NCBI GenBank assembly: GCA_963707435.1
Contig: CAVPPF010000005.1
Coordinates: 248,001 to 312,000, forward strand
Direction: 5' to 3'
Origin: UBA4744 sp963707435
GTDB lineage: Bacteria > Actinomycetota > Acidimicrobiia > Spongiisociales > UBA4744
Length of the DNA: 64,000 nt
This document shows positions 31,312-40,465 of this stretch, piece after piece (positions within the stretch are counted from its first letter, which is position 1; each line of letters opens with the position of its first letter). Position numbers and translations under genes: made by a program. The notes beneath the pieces are model-generated. The model had not been told where the DNA came from and did not search any database. It saw only the letters and a program-made list of their open reading frames with translations.

Positions 31312-32049
31312 TCAGACGGCGTAGACCCCGACGAACATCCGGACAACCTCCCCGCCGGTCAGCGTGGCTTCCTCGTACCCACTGTCGAACCCGGCTTCTT
31401 TGACGATGCGGAACCAGTCGTCCCGCGAGAACAGCCCGCAGAGGTGGCGGTCGTAGAGGACCGAGGTTCCGGCTGCCTCGTCATGGAGGAGATAGGCGAA
31501 ATCGGTGACGTAGGTGGAGTCATCAGGATCCGGATCGCGGGTCCACTGCAGGTAGCGCATGCCGCGGCCGTCACCGTCGTGTCCGCCGTGACTGGTCCCC
31601 GGCCGGAACGTTTCCTTGAGGTGATCGGGAACGAACAGGGCGACGCCACCGGGACGGCAGTGCTCGAACGCCGTTCGCAAGGTCGCCCGGAGATCATCTT
31701 CGGTCGTCAGGTAGGCAACGGCATCATGGACGAAGACGGCATCGAACTGACGGCCGAGCCGCACGGTGCGCATGTCGCCCAGATGATGCTCGCAGTCCGG
31801 GTTGAGCCGGCGGCTGACCTTCAGCATCCCGGGCGACCGGTCCACCAGGGTCATACGGAAGTGCCGTTTCAGGTGGGAGGCGTTGTTGCCGCCACCACTC
31901 CCCAACTCGAGGACCGTCGCAACGGGGAATTGCGCGGCGCCGTTCAGGACGGCCCGGTAGACATCTGCCTCTTCGGCGTAGTCGGCAGGAGACGAGAGCA
32001 GCGGCCACCATCCGGCGAGATCTCCGTAGAGGCGAGGAAGATCGTTCAT
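31312..32049 (-). CDS. class I SAM-dependent methyltransferase
   Basis: The 245-residue protein has the SAM-binding motif I VLELGSGGGNNASHL (near 46-60), acidic motif TLVDRSPGML and motif IV DAVFVHDAVAYL. The C-terminal half (about 150-245) contains TGTSVLYDRHLCGLF-like strands seen in small-molecule methyltransferases. The substrate cannot be inferred. It is convergent with the epimerase gene (23-base gap) and divergent from nrdJ. Confidence 0.85.
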   Translation of the reverse strand: MNDLPRLYGDLAGWWPLLSSPADYAEEADVYRAVLNGAAQFPVATVLELGSGGGNNASHLKRHFRMTLVDRSPGMLKVSRRLNPDCEHHLGDMRTVRLGRQFDAVFVHDAVAYLTTEDDLRATLRTAFEHCRPGGVALFVPDHLKETFRPGTSHGGHDGDGRGMRYLQWTRDPDPDDSTYVTDFAYLLHDEAAGTSVLYDRHLCGLFSRDDWFRIVKEAGFDSGYEEATLTGGEVVRMFVGVYAV

Positions 32050-32210
32050 GGCGCAGCTTCAGGTTCCGGTTTTCCTGGTTCCAGACTACGCGGACCGATG
32101 GCTTCTTTGGTTTTCGCGCTTCTCTTCCGGCGCCTAGAGTTCGAACACGCCGACTTCCCCCACTTCCCTGGGTGCGCGACAAAAACGCGAAAAATGGTCA
32201 CCGAATACCA

Positions 32211-32240
32211 TTGACGTAATTACGTCCGGGTGATTATGGT
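32211..32240 (+). promoter_or_regulatory. nrdJ: promoter of nrdJ
   Basis: TTGACG (32211-32216) and TATGGT (32235-32240), 18 bases apart, form a sigma-A-type promoter. The -35 overlaps a perfect 14-base palindrome, GACGTAATTACGTC (32213-32226), that could be an additional operator. Confidence 0.6.
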
Positions 32241-32252
32241 GTCCAGGCTACA

Positions 32253-32298
32253 CACCAGATGTCGTGGATGGCTTCCCCCTCGACCACAACATCTAGTG
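32253..32298 (+). promoter_or_regulatory. nrdJ: two NrdR boxes upstream of nrdJ
   Basis: CACCAGATGTCGTG (32253-32266) and CACAACATCTAGTG (32285-32298) resemble the NrdR-box consensus (ACACAATATCTAGTGT-like). They are spaced 32 bases apart, about three helical turns, as in known NrdR-controlled ribonucleotide reductase genes. They lie just downstream of the promoter, so binding would repress transcription. Confidence 0.75.
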
Positions 32299-32364
32299 GT
32301 ATGAAGACAGCTTCTGGCAGGCACCGGGCTGGGTGGAGTGTGCCCGGATTGTGGAGGGATACGC

Positions 32365-35300
32365 ATGTTTGAAACAGGGACCAAGGGTCTGACGATCGAC
32401 CGTCGCTTCACCAGAACCGGTGAAGACCCCTACGAATCGATCGAATGGACCCGGAGGGACTCAAAGATCGCCAACCCGGACGGATCGGTGGTCTTCGAGA
32501 TGAAAGACGCCGAGATCCCGGCCGCCTGGTCGCAGGTGGCGACCGACATCATGGTGTCGAAGTACTTCCGGAAAGCCGGAATACCTCAGTACGACGACGA
32601 GGGACGGCAGCTCTTCGACGAAGATGGGGAACCCATCCTGGGTCCGGAACGCTCGGCCCGGCAGGTCTTCAACCGGCTCACCGAAACCTGGCGCTGGTGG
32701 GGCGAGCAGAACGGCTACTTCGCCTCATCCGATGATGCCCAGGCGTTCGAAGACGAACTCAAATACATGCTCGCCAAACAGATGGCGGCACCCAACAGCC
32801 CGCAGTGGTTCAACACCGGTCTCAACACCGCCTACGGTTTGACCGGCCCGCCGCAGGGCTTCTGGTACGTCGATCCGGAGACCGAGGAGTTGATCCCGGG
32901 ACCCGACTCGTACAGCCGGCCCGCGCCTCACGCCTGCTTCATCCAGGCCGTCGGCGACGACCTCGTCAACGACGGCGGCATCATGGACCTCTGGACGAAA
33001 GAAGCGCGCCTGTTCAAGTTCGGTTCCGGCACCGGGACGAACTTCTCGACGATCCGGGCCGAAGGTGAGCCCCTCTCGGGAGGCGGGCGGTCCTCGGGTG
33101 TGATGTCGTTCCTGAAGATCGGCGACCGGGCTGCCGGCGCCATCAAGTCGGGTGGCACCACCCGCCGGGCAGCCAAGATGGTGATCCTCGACGTCGACCA
33201 CCCGGATATCGAAGCGTTCATCACCTGGAAGAAGATCGAGGAAGAGAAGGCCAAGATCCTGATCGCCAACGGTTTCCCGGCCGACTTCAACGGCGAGGCC
33301 TATCAGACCGTTTCGGGTCAGAACTCGAATAACTCCGTGCGGGTCACCCAGCAATTCCTGCAAAGGGTCATCGAGGATGGCGAGTGGGACCTCATCGAGC
33401 GTTCGACCGGGGCCGTGCGCCGGTCGGTCAAGGCCCGGCACATCTGGCGAACGATCGCCGATGCCGCCTGGGCGTGTGCCGATCCGGGCATGCAGTTCGA
33501 CACGACCATCAATGAGTGGCACACGTGCCCCGAGGGCGGACGGATCCGCGCCTCGAACCCCTGCTCCGAATACATGTTCCTGGACAACACGGCCTGCAAC
33601 CTGGCCAGCCTCAACCTGGTCAAGTTCTACAACGACGACACCGGCGCCTTCGACGTCGAAGCGTACGAACACGCCATCCGCATCTGGACCATCGTGCTGG
33701 AGATCTCCGTCACCATGGCGCAGTTCCCTTCCCGGGACATCGCCCGCGGCTCGTACGAGTACCGGACGCTCGGCCTCGGGTACGCCAACATCGGTTCGCT
33801 GCTCATGCGATCCGGCATCCCTTACGACTCGGACGAGGGACGCGCCATCGCCGGGGCCCTCACGTCCATCCTCACCGGACGTGCCTACGCAACGTCGGCG
33901 GAGATGGCGGCGGCGATCGGCCCGTTCCCGCGGTTCTGGGAGAACCGGGACCACATGCTGCGGGTCATCCGCAACCACCGGCGGGCCGCCCACGACGCCC
34001 CCATCGAGGAGTACGAGGGGATCACCCATTACGTGATGTCCCTCGACCCCACGAAGGCGCCCGGACCCCTCGTGGAGGCAGCCCGCCGCGCCTGGGATGT
34101 GGCCCTCGAGGCCGGCGAGACCAACGGCTTCCGCAATGCGCAAGCCACCGTGCTCGCCCCGACCGGGACCATCGGCCTGCTCATGGATTGCGACACCACC
34201 GGCGTCGAACCCGACTTCGCTCTCGTGAAGTTCAAGAAGCTGGCCGGGGGCGGCTACTTCAAGATCGCCAACCAGTCGATCGCCTCGGCCCTGCGCAGGC
34301 TCGGGTACGGCGAGGACCAGATCGAGAGCATCGTCCGGTACGTGGTCGGGACCATGACCCTCGACGGCACACCGCACATCAACCGGGACAGCCTGTCCGA
34401 ACGCGGAGTGCCCGACGCTGCGATCGACAAGATCGAAGCGGCCCTCCCGAGCGTGTTCGACCTCCGGCACGCCTTCAACGCTTACGTCCTCGGCGAGGAC
34501 ACCATGGAGGCCATCGGGATACCAGCCGATCGCTATCTGGCACCCGGGTTCGACCTGCTCGCCTCGCTCGGTTACTCGCGGGGCCAGGTGATGGAGGCCA
34601 ACGACGTGATCTGCGGTCGCCAGACCATCGAAGGCGCCCCCGAGTTGAATCCCGAAGACCTCCCGGTCTTCGACACGGCCAACAAGAACGGCAGGAACGG
34701 GACGCGCTTCATCCATCACAACGGGCACATCAAGATGATGGCGGCGGCCCAGCCGTTCATTTCGGGAGCCATCTCGAAGACCATCAACATGCCCCATGAG
34801 GTGACGGTCGAAGAGATCGAAGGTGCCTACATGCTGTCGGCCGATCTCGGCCTCAAGGCCATGGCCCTCTACCGGGACGGTTCGAAGGCCTCCCAGCCGC
34901 TCTCGTCCACCTCGGACGAAGGCGACGATCAGGAGGAAGCACAGGAGATCAACGCGGCGCTGGTCGAGGAGAAGGCATTTGCCTGGGGTCGTATCCCGGC
35001 GGGAGTCTCACCCACCGAGGCATACGACCGGGGCATGCAGCCGCCCCGCTTTCTCCTTCCGGCCCGGCGCGGCGGTTTCACCCAGGAAGCCCGCATCGGC
35101 GGCCACAAGGTGTTCCTCCGCACCGGCGAGTACGAGGACGGAACCCTGGGCGAGCTCTTCATCGATCTCGCCAAAGAAGGCGCAACGCTGCGCGGGATCC
35201 TCTCCTGCTTCGCCATCGCCGTTTCAAAGGGCCTCCAGTACGGCGTTCCCCTCGAGGAGTTCGTCGATACGTTCACGTTCCAGACGTTCGAGCCGCGCGG

Positions 35301-35763
35301 CATGGTCGAGGGGCATCCGAACATCAAGATGGCCAATTCCATCGTCGACTACGTGTTCCGGGCACTCGGTGTCGAGTATCTGCAGCGTGACGAACTGGCC
35401 CAGGTTCCCCCGGTCCGGGACATGGAGCTGCCCGAGCCCGCCAAGGGTCTGGCCGTTGAAGCCGGCGTGCAACTCGATCTGACCGATGCGGCGATGGAAA
35501 AAGACATCGACGTGCAGGTGGCCGCGGCGAGTTTCGCCGATGTGCCGCCCCCACCAAACGGGTCGAACGGCAGCACGGCTCGCCGGCCTGAGCGGGCGGC
35601 GGTAGCAGTTTCGGCCGCGGATGCCGGTACCGCCTCCGTGCAGTCGGCCCTGGCCGCCATGATGGGCGACGCTCCGCTCTGCGAGACGTGCGGCCACATC
35701 ACGATCCGGTCGGGCAGCTGCTACAAGTGCCTCAACTGTGGCGGCACCACCGGGTGTAGCTGA
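32365..35763 (+). CDS. nrdJ: adenosylcobalamin-dependent (class II) ribonucleotide reductase
   Basis: The 1132-residue enzyme has HACFIQAVGDDL (first active cysteine), GSGTGTNFSTIRAEGEPLSG, the radical-site loop SNPCSEYMFLDNTACNLASL and the C-terminal redox and zinc-type tail CETCGHITI with CYKCLNCGGTTGCS. It reduces ribonucleotides to deoxyribonucleotides using a B12-generated thiyl radical. It is longer than many class II enzymes, with an extra segment near 850-1080 and a Pro/Ala linker before the tail. GGAGGG six bases before ATG 32365 decides the start; a GTG nine codons upstream lacks one. Control by NrdR is indicated by two boxes upstream. Confidence 0.95.
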   Translation: MFETGTKGLTIDRRFTRTGEDPYESIEWTRRDSKIANPDGSVVFEMKDAEIPAAWSQVATDIMVSKYFRKAGIPQYDDEGRQLFDEDGEPILGPERSARQVFNRLTETWRWWGEQNGYFASSDDAQAFEDELKYMLAKQMAAPNSPQWFNTGLNTAYGLTGPPQGFWYVDPETEELIPGPDSYSRPAPHACFIQAVGDDLVNDGGIMDLWTKEARLFKFGSGTGTNFSTIRAEGEPLSGGGRSSGVMSFLKIGDRAAGAIKSGGTTRRAAKMVILDVDHPDIEAFITWKKIEEEKAKILIANGFPADFNGEAYQTVSGQNSNNSVRVTQQFLQRVIEDGEWDLIERSTGAVRRSVKARHIWRTIADAAWACADPGMQFDTTINEWHTCPEGGRIRASNPCSEYMFLDNTACNLASLNLVKFYNDDTGAFDVEAYEHAIRIWTIVLEISVTMAQFPSRDIARGSYEYRTLGLGYANIGSLLMRSGIPYDSDEGRAIAGALTSILTGRAYATSAEMAAAIGPFPRFWENRDHMLRVIRNHRRAAHDAPIEEYEGITHYVMSLDPTKAPGPLVEAARRAWDVALEAGETNGFRNAQATVLAPTGTIGLLMDCDTTGVEPDFALVKFKKLAGGGYFKIANQSIASALRRLGYGEDQIESIVRYVVGTMTLDGTPHINRDSLSERGVPDAAIDKIEAALPSVFDLRHAFNAYVLGEDTMEAIGIPADRYLAPGFDLLASLGYSRGQVMEANDVICGRQTIEGAPELNPEDLPVFDTANKNGRNGTRFIHHNGHIKMMAAAQPFISGAISKTINMPHEVTVEEIEGAYMLSADLGLKAMALYRDGSKASQPLSSTSDEGDDQEEAQEINAALVEEKAFAWGRIPAGVSPTEAYDRGMQPPRFLLPARRGGFTQEARIGGHKVFLRTGEYEDGTLGELFIDLAKEGATLRGILSCFAIAVSKGLQYGVPLEEFVDTFTFQTFEPRGMVEGHPNIKMANSIVDYVFRALGVEYLQRDELAQVPPVRDMELPEPAKGLAVEAGVQLDLTDAAMEKDIDVQVAAASFADVPPPPNGSNGSTARRPERAAVAVSAADAGTASVQSALAAMMGDAPLCETCGHITIRSGSCYKCLNCGGTTGCS

Positions 35764-35793
35764 GCAGCGAGCCGACGAACCTGCGATCGAGAA

Positions 35794-35815
35794 GAGGGCC
35801 CCCGAGGCCCTTTTC
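35794..35815 (+). terminator. intrinsic terminator of nrdJ
   Basis: AGGGCC (35795-35800), loop CCCGA and GGCCCT (35806-35811) followed by TTTTC form a short terminator 30 bases after the nrdJ stop. Confidence 0.7.
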
Positions 35816-36181
35816 TCATTCCCGGCCGGTTGGACAGAACGAACTGGTAGCGGCGGCGGCTGCCGTCGACCACAGTTGCAGCACGGCCTGGTCGGCCTTC
35901 GAGCCGGCCCACCCGGCCGCAAAGGCCTCCCGGTCGGCGGGGCTCCGGAGATCGGCGGCGCACACTTCGCGAGCGAAGGCCAGCAGTTCGTCATTCGTGA
36001 TGTCGTAGTTGGCCAGGGTGGCGGCTTCGCGGCCGACGGTGAGGAAGGTGCTCCTGATGAGCTGGGGCGCTCCATCGACACCCCACGTTGTCGGCGACGC
36101 GGTCGCAGGTGAGCAGGCACCGGCAGCCAGTGCGAAGGCCAGGAGCAGGACGCGGCAACGGTGTTGAGGAAGGCGGGACAC
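35816..36181 (-). CDS. small lipoprotein of unknown function
   Basis: This 121-residue protein has a lipoprotein signal peptide (lipobox LAAGAC, Cys near 23) and a helical body with FAREVCAADLRSPADREAF and a C-terminal cysteine. I do not recognise the family. Two cysteines in the mature part (VCAADL and SFCPTG) may form a disulfide. It lies two bases after the scramblase-like gene and is probably co-transcribed with it. Confidence 0.75.
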   Translation of the reverse strand: MSRLPQHRCRVLLLAFALAAGACSPATASPTTWGVDGAPQLIRSTFLTVGREAATLANYDITNDELLAFAREVCAADLRSPADREAFAAGWAGSKADQAVLQLWSTAAAAATSSFCPTGRE

Positions 36182-36183
36182 TG

Positions 36184-37029
36184 CTACCCGAACCCGCGAT
36201 CGTCCTGTTTGAGGGCCGTGTCGATCGACAGGGCCGAAGCCACGACCAGCGAGAGCAGTGGCTGCGGGAGCCGCCGGTGGATCTGCAGCACGTAGTTGTC
36301 GGCCGTGGTGAACATGGTCTTGGCGAGCCCTTCCCAGGTCTTGGTGATCCTGGCCACCTCGGTACCGGTCGCATCCTCGATGCGGAAGTTCCAGGCCCGC
36401 CAGTTCTCCGCCTTGATCTCGCCGAGCTGCTGGCCGCCGGACTCGAGGCCGAAATTGATCTTGCCAATCATGTTCCTCTGGACTATCCGGCCGAGCTCCG
36501 TGCCGCCGACGTCCTCGACTACCACGGTTGACTTGAAGATCTTCGCCGGCCTGGTCAACCGCAGAACCACGTTCCCGGACCGATCCGTGATCTCCAGCCG
36601 GTGGGTGAGGAACTGGTCAACCGAGGTCAACAACCGCAGTGCCTTCTTGAGCGTGGTTTGGCCGACCTGATTGACGGCACCCAGCTGATTGCCGTTCTGG
36701 TCGAAGACGCCGTACTGGTTCGACAACTCGATGATCTTGGCCTTCTGATTGACGACCAGCACCGGTTCGGTGAACAGCGTCCCGCCTCCGGAGGCGGTCG
36801 CCCCGACCCCGGCTCCGGTCCAGCCCTCACCGGATACCTGTTCGCGGATCCTGGCAGGATCGTTCGCCTGGTCGACGACCATGGCCGAGTCGAACGTATC
36901 CAACGAGTCGACCGGATCGGCCGACTGCTGCCCGTCGTTGCCGACATGTTCGGTCCAGGCCGAACCGTCCCAGTAACGGACCTGGTGGCGGCGGTAAGGG
37001 TCGGCGTACCAACCCGGATCGGTGTTCAT
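36184..37029 (-). CDS. DUF2510 and LURP-one/scramblase-like protein
   Basis: The 281-residue protein starts with a DUF2510 motif (GWYADPYRRHQVRYWDGSAW, 6-25), common at the N-terminus of actinobacterial membrane-associated proteins. After a linker it has a beta-barrel domain (about 85-275) like the phospholipid scramblase/LURP-one-related family: LVVNQKAKIIELSNQYGVFD, LEITDRSGNVVLRL, WNFRIEDATGTEVARI. A single C-terminal hydrophobic helix (LLSLVVASALSI) ends it. Its function in bacteria is unknown; membrane lipid or envelope association is likely. Confidence 0.85.
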   Translation of the reverse strand: MNTDPGWYADPYRRHQVRYWDGSAWTEHVGNDGQQSADPVDSLDTFDSAMVVDQANDPARIREQVSGEGWTGAGVGATASGGGTLFTEPVLVVNQKAKIIELSNQYGVFDQNGNQLGAVNQVGQTTLKKALRLLTSVDQFLTHRLEITDRSGNVVLRLTRPAKIFKSTVVVEDVGGTELGRIVQRNMIGKINFGLESGGQQLGEIKAENWRAWNFRIEDATGTEVARITKTWEGLAKTMFTTADNYVLQIHRRLPQPLLSLVVASALSIDTALKQDDRGFG

Positions 37030-37790
37030 CAGGGACAGAGCCCCTCGGCTGTGAGTCCCCGGGCACAGAGGGCGGTGCTTTCGACCGTCTTCAGGGTGAA
37101 GCTCTCGCCGCCGGCATCGGGCGTGCCGAAGATCACCAACCGCAGCCCGAAGACCGCGTCGTCACCCAGTCCGATGACGTCGTACGTGACCTCGCCCAGG
37201 TCGGTGACCCTGGGCGCCCTAGCCACCCGGATCCGCGATTCGGGTTCCTCCACCGACTGCGACAGCGCCACCGTCAATCCAAGATCGAGCATCGTCTCGG
37301 CGGAGGGGGTCTCCCCGAGTTCCTCGATCACACCTGCCGTGATATCGGTGGTCTCGCCGATCCAGGCCAGGTAGGCGCTGCTGGCCCACCCGGTGACACC
37401 GTCGGTGGTGATCTGGTACCAGATCGAATCCGGCAACTGCCGTTCTTCGCCGGTTGCCACCACGTCGTCGGTGAGGGGGGCCAACCGGGCTACGACGTCC
37501 TGATCCGTGCCGGGAGCCGCTCGAACGTTGAGTTCGCTGTCGAACGAGATGCCGACCACCGCCAGGATGTCACCGGGTTCCGGGAACAGATCGATCACTT
37601 CGCCGGGAAGCGTGGTCGTCGTTGTCGTCGTGGGGACGGTGGTGGTGGTCGTCGAGGTGGAGGTGGAGGAGGTGGTGGTGATGACGGCCTCGTCTCCCGC
37701 GCAGGAAACCAGGACCAGGCTCAAGGCCAGCAGTATCAGTCCCGATAGCAGCGCCCGGTGGCGGGAGGAACGGGTCCCAGTCGAGTCCAT
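37029..37790 (-). CDS. SH3-domain lipoprotein
   Basis: The 253-residue protein has a lipoprotein signal (lipobox LVLVSC), a Thr/Ser low-complexity spacer (about 35-62) and a bacterial SH3b-like domain with LNVRAAPGTDQDVVARL and WYQITTDGVTGWASSAYLA. A second C-terminal region (about 150-253) has no obvious family and ends in two cysteines. It is likely anchored outside the membrane and contacts cell wall. ATG 37790, with GGAAAGG nine bases upstream, is preferred to the longer frame from 37841. Its stop overlaps the next start by one base. Confidence 0.85.
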   Translation of the reverse strand: MDSTGTRSSRHRALLSGLILLALSLVLVSCAGDEAVITTTSSTSTSTTTTTVPTTTTTTTLPGEVIDLFPEPGDILAVVGISFDSELNVRAAPGTDQDVVARLAPLTDDVVATGEERQLPDSIWYQITTDGVTGWASSAYLAWIGETTDITAGVIEELGETPSAETMLDLGLTVALSQSVEEPESRIRVARAPRVTDLGEVTYDVIGLGDDAVFGLRLVIFGTPDAGGESFTLKTVESTALCARGLTAEGLCP

Positions 37791-37848
37791 GGTGCACGAC
37801 CTTTCCGTCGAGGAACCCCATATTTGCAGACTGTGACGCATTCGGCGG

Positions 37849-38449
37849 TCACCCTTCGTCCAACCGCCGCAGCACCTCGGCCAGGGCTTGTTCCAGGGCG
37901 GCCACCCGCTCCTCGAGTTCTCGCTCTCCAGGCGTCGCTTCGATCGAAACCGGCCGGGCGGCTGGTTCGGTCAGCAGGCACCGGTACCGGCGCTCTTTAC
38001 GGCCGGGTTCCCGCTCCAGGTGCTCGACGAGAGGCTCGTCGCGACCGATCAGATCCTGGAGCCGCTCCTCGGCGTGCTGGACGGATCCGAACGCGACGTA
38101 CCGGTCGGTGCGAGTTCGCAATTCTGCAGCCGTTTGCGGACCTCGTAATAACAGCACTCCGAGCAGAGCAAGCTGCTCGTCGTCGACCCGATAGGGCTTC
38201 CCCGGCGTGGTGTGCATACTTGAGCGCCCGGCCGCCCGAGACCCGGGTCACGCCGATCATGCCCCGGCGGTCCAACGACGCCAGCGCATCGGCGACGGTC
38301 GAGGCATCGAACTCGACGACCGGTTCCCGGTTGTTCTTCTGATTGCAGGCCGCCACCAGCGCGTTGACCGTCATCGGGTAGTACTCGGGCGTTGTCATCG
38401 ACTTTTCGATCAGACAGCCGAGCACGCGGGCTTCTTCAAAATCGAGCAC
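37849..38449 (-). pseudogene. DUF480 (YceH-like) gene broken by a frameshift
   Basis: The first half (from GTG 38449) reads VLDFEEARVLGCLIEK, TTPEYYPMTVNALVAACNQK and GRALKYAHHAGEAL. The second half is in another frame and reads YRVDDEQLALLGVLLLRGPQ and TAAELRTRTDRYV to the stop at 37849. Joined, they give a normal ~200-residue DUF480 winged-helix protein. The break lies near 38190-38195 (CCCTATCGGG on the coding strand), where one extra base or two missing bases explain it. A sequencing or assembly error is as likely as a real mutation. The coiled-coil C-terminus is intact. Confidence 0.75.
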
Positions 38450-38481
38450 CAGGAGATCGTAGATCTCCTCAACCGCTCGAT

Positions 38482-38751
38482 CTAGCCACCCGGTCGAATC
38501 TGCAGGGTCCGGGGCATCCCGCCTGCGACGAACGGGCAGCCCTGCATGCCCGAACAGGAGGTGCCGCACGAACCGCTCCCGCAGGCAACCTCGGCGCCGC
38601 CGTCGGTCCACTCGGTGAGCAGCCCTTTGCGAACCAGCAGGTCGAGCATGGGTTCGAGAGCAGACCGCTCAACCCGGAGCCGCTTGCTCAGGTCGTCGAA
38701 GCTGACCGGTCCGTTCGTCTCCCGGACGGTGGCGAGGAGTCGTTCCAGCAT
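38482..38751 (-). CDS. feoC: FeoC-like regulator with Cys cluster
   Basis: The 89-residue protein has an N-terminal winged helix (1-50: VSFDDLSKRLRVERSALEPM) and a cysteine cluster CGSGSCGTSCSGMQGC, spaced C-x4-C-x3-C-x5-C, as in FeoC proteins that bind iron or an iron-sulfur cluster. It lies four bases after the FeoB membrane gene. It probably adjusts FeoB stability or activity in response to iron or oxygen. Confidence 0.85.
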   Translation of the reverse strand: MLERLLATVRETNGPVSFDDLSKRLRVERSALEPMLDLLVRKGLLTEWTDGGAEVACGSGSCGTSCSGMQGCPFVAGGMPRTLQIRPGG

Positions 38752-38755
38752 CAGG

Positions 38756-40465
38756 TCACCCCCACCCCAGCAGGAGGCCGGCCTGGAAGACCAGCACCGC
38801 CATGCCCCAGGCCAGCGCCGTTTGTCCGAAGATGCTGACCCACATCCACCGGGCGCCGAGTTCGTGCCGTTCGGCGGCTACGGCGGCCATGCAGGGTGTG
38901 TAGAGAAGCACGAACACCATGAATGCCAGACCGGCCAGGGCTCCGTGGCCGCCACTCGATGCTTCGAAGCCCTCCCGAACCGCCGTCAGGAGCGCCCCCT
39001 GGTGCGATTCCCCGGGGTCGTCGAGGAGGTCGATACCAACGATGGCCGGGATGGCTTTCAGGGTGTCGAACGAGGCCTGCAGGAAGCTCGAGCCGATCTC
39101 CCGCACGTCCTCGACGAAGGTGGTCGTGGCGGCCGTTTCAAGCCTGCCCGCCACCCCGTACACCTGCGACATCGAAGACACGACCACTTCCTTGGCGACG
39201 AACCCGGTGATGAGGGCCCCGGTGGCTTCCCAGCTGCCGAACCCGGCCGGAGCGAGCGCGGGAGCAACGGCGGAGCTCACCGCTCCGAACGCACTGTCGT
39301 CGACGTCGACGCCGGCGAAGCTCCCCCCGCCGGTGGGGATGGCCATCAGCAGCCACACGACCAGGCTGGTGCCGAGGATGATGGTGCCGGCGTCACGAAT
39401 GAACGCTGAAGTGCGGCGCCACATCTGTACCCACACGGACCGCAGGGTGGGGAGACGGTAGGGCGGCAGTTCCATGAGCAGCGGCGTGGCTGCTTCGCTG
39501 CGGAACACGGTCCTGTTGATGACGAAACCCAGCGCCAGGGCGACCACGATGCCGAGCAGGTACATGGCAAAGACCACCGTCCCCCGCGACCGGGGAAAGA
39601 ACACTGCGGCCATCAGCACGTAGACGGGGAGGCGGGCTCCGCAGCTCATGAACGGAACGAGCAAACCGGTCAGCACCCGGTCGCGTCGCCGCTCGAGCGT
39701 CCGGGTGGCGTACATCGCCGGGACCGTGCATCCGAACCCGACCAGCATCGGGAGGAAGCTCTTGCCCTGCAGGCCCAGTCTGCGCATCATCCGATCCATC
39801 ACGAACGCCGCCCGGGCCATGTAGCCGGAGTCCTCCAGCAGCCCGAGCGCCAGGTAGAGCGCCATCAGCACCGGGACGAAGACCAGGATGCCGCCCACCC
39901 CGGCCACCACCCCGTCGACGACCAGGCTCTCGACCCAGGTGTCGCCCAGCCCGACGGCTTGCACCAGGGCGGCCATCCACCGGGCGATCGGTCCGCCCAT
40001 CACCCCGTCGACCCAGTCGAGGAACACGGCGGAGATATCCACGGTCAGCTTGAAGACGACCCACATCGACGCCAGGAAGATCGGCAGTCCCAGCCACCGG
40101 TGGGTGGCGATCTTGTCGATCCGGTCGGTGAGGAGAACCCGATCGGGAGCGTCGAGGGAAACGGATTCGCGCACGAGCGTGTTGATCCAGTCGTACCGGC
40201 CGTTGGGAACCAGCACCGCACTGGTGGCGCCGAACCGCTCCTGGAGACGGGCCTGGCTCGCCCCGGCCGCGGCCAGCACCCGATCACCTCCGGGCATCGT
40301 GGCCAGCCGCACCCGCAGATCGTCACCGTCTTCGAGCAGCTCGAGGGCCAGCCAGCGGGCCGGGAACCGGTCCCGGATCGCCGGATGTGCCTCGATGACC
40401 TCCTCGATGGCGCGGATCTCCGCTTCGACCTCCGCTCCGTAGTCGATCACCAGGGGCCCGTTCAT
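38756..40465 (-). CDS. feoB: ferrous iron transporter FeoB, membrane part (split)
   Basis: The 569-residue protein lacks the GTPase domain, which is encoded by the gene before it. Residues 1-110 correspond to the helical region after the G domain. Membrane helices from about 130 carry the two gate regions, with GYMARAAFVMD and LPMLVGFGCTVPA, and GFVAKEVVVSSMSQVYG. It imports Fe2+ across the membrane. Its ATG overlaps the stop of the G-domain gene by four bases, so subunits are made together. In most bacteria both parts are one ~700-800-residue chain. Confidence 0.93.
   Translation of the reverse strand: MNGPLVIDYGAEVEAEIRAIEEVIEAHPAIRDRFPARWLALELLEDGDDLRVRLATMPGGDRVLAAAGASQARLQERFGATSAVLVPNGRYDWINTLVRESVSLDAPDRVLLTDRIDKIATHRWLGLPIFLASMWVVFKLTVDISAVFLDWVDGVMGGPIARWMAALVQAVGLGDTWVESLVVDGVVAGVGGILVFVPVLMALYLALGLLEDSGYMARAAFVMDRMMRRLGLQGKSFLPMLVGFGCTVPAMYATRTLERRRDRVLTGLLVPFMSCGARLPVYVLMAAVFFPRSRGTVVFAMYLLGIVVALALGFVINRTVFRSEAATPLLMELPPYRLPTLRSVWVQMWRRTSAFIRDAGTIILGTSLVVWLLMAIPTGGGSFAGVDVDDSAFGAVSSAVAPALAPAGFGSWEATGALITGFVAKEVVVSSMSQVYGVAGRLETAATTTFVEDVREIGSSFLQASFDTLKAIPAIVGIDLLDDPGESHQGALLTAVREGFEASSGGHGALAGLAFMVFVLLYTPCMAAVAAERHELGARWMWVSIFGQTALAWGMAVLVFQAGLLLGWG

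Noticed and set aside
32725..34797. Very long open frame (690 codons) on the minus strand inside nrdJ
   Set aside because: It is exactly antisense to a clearly recognisable class II ribonucleotide reductase. Its translation is rich in Gly/Arg/Val/His without domain features, as expected for the complement of GC-rich codons.
37614..37683. GT/GA-rich low-complexity tract considered as a regulatory repeat
   Set aside because: It encodes the Thr/Ser spacer of the SH3-domain lipoprotein in frame.
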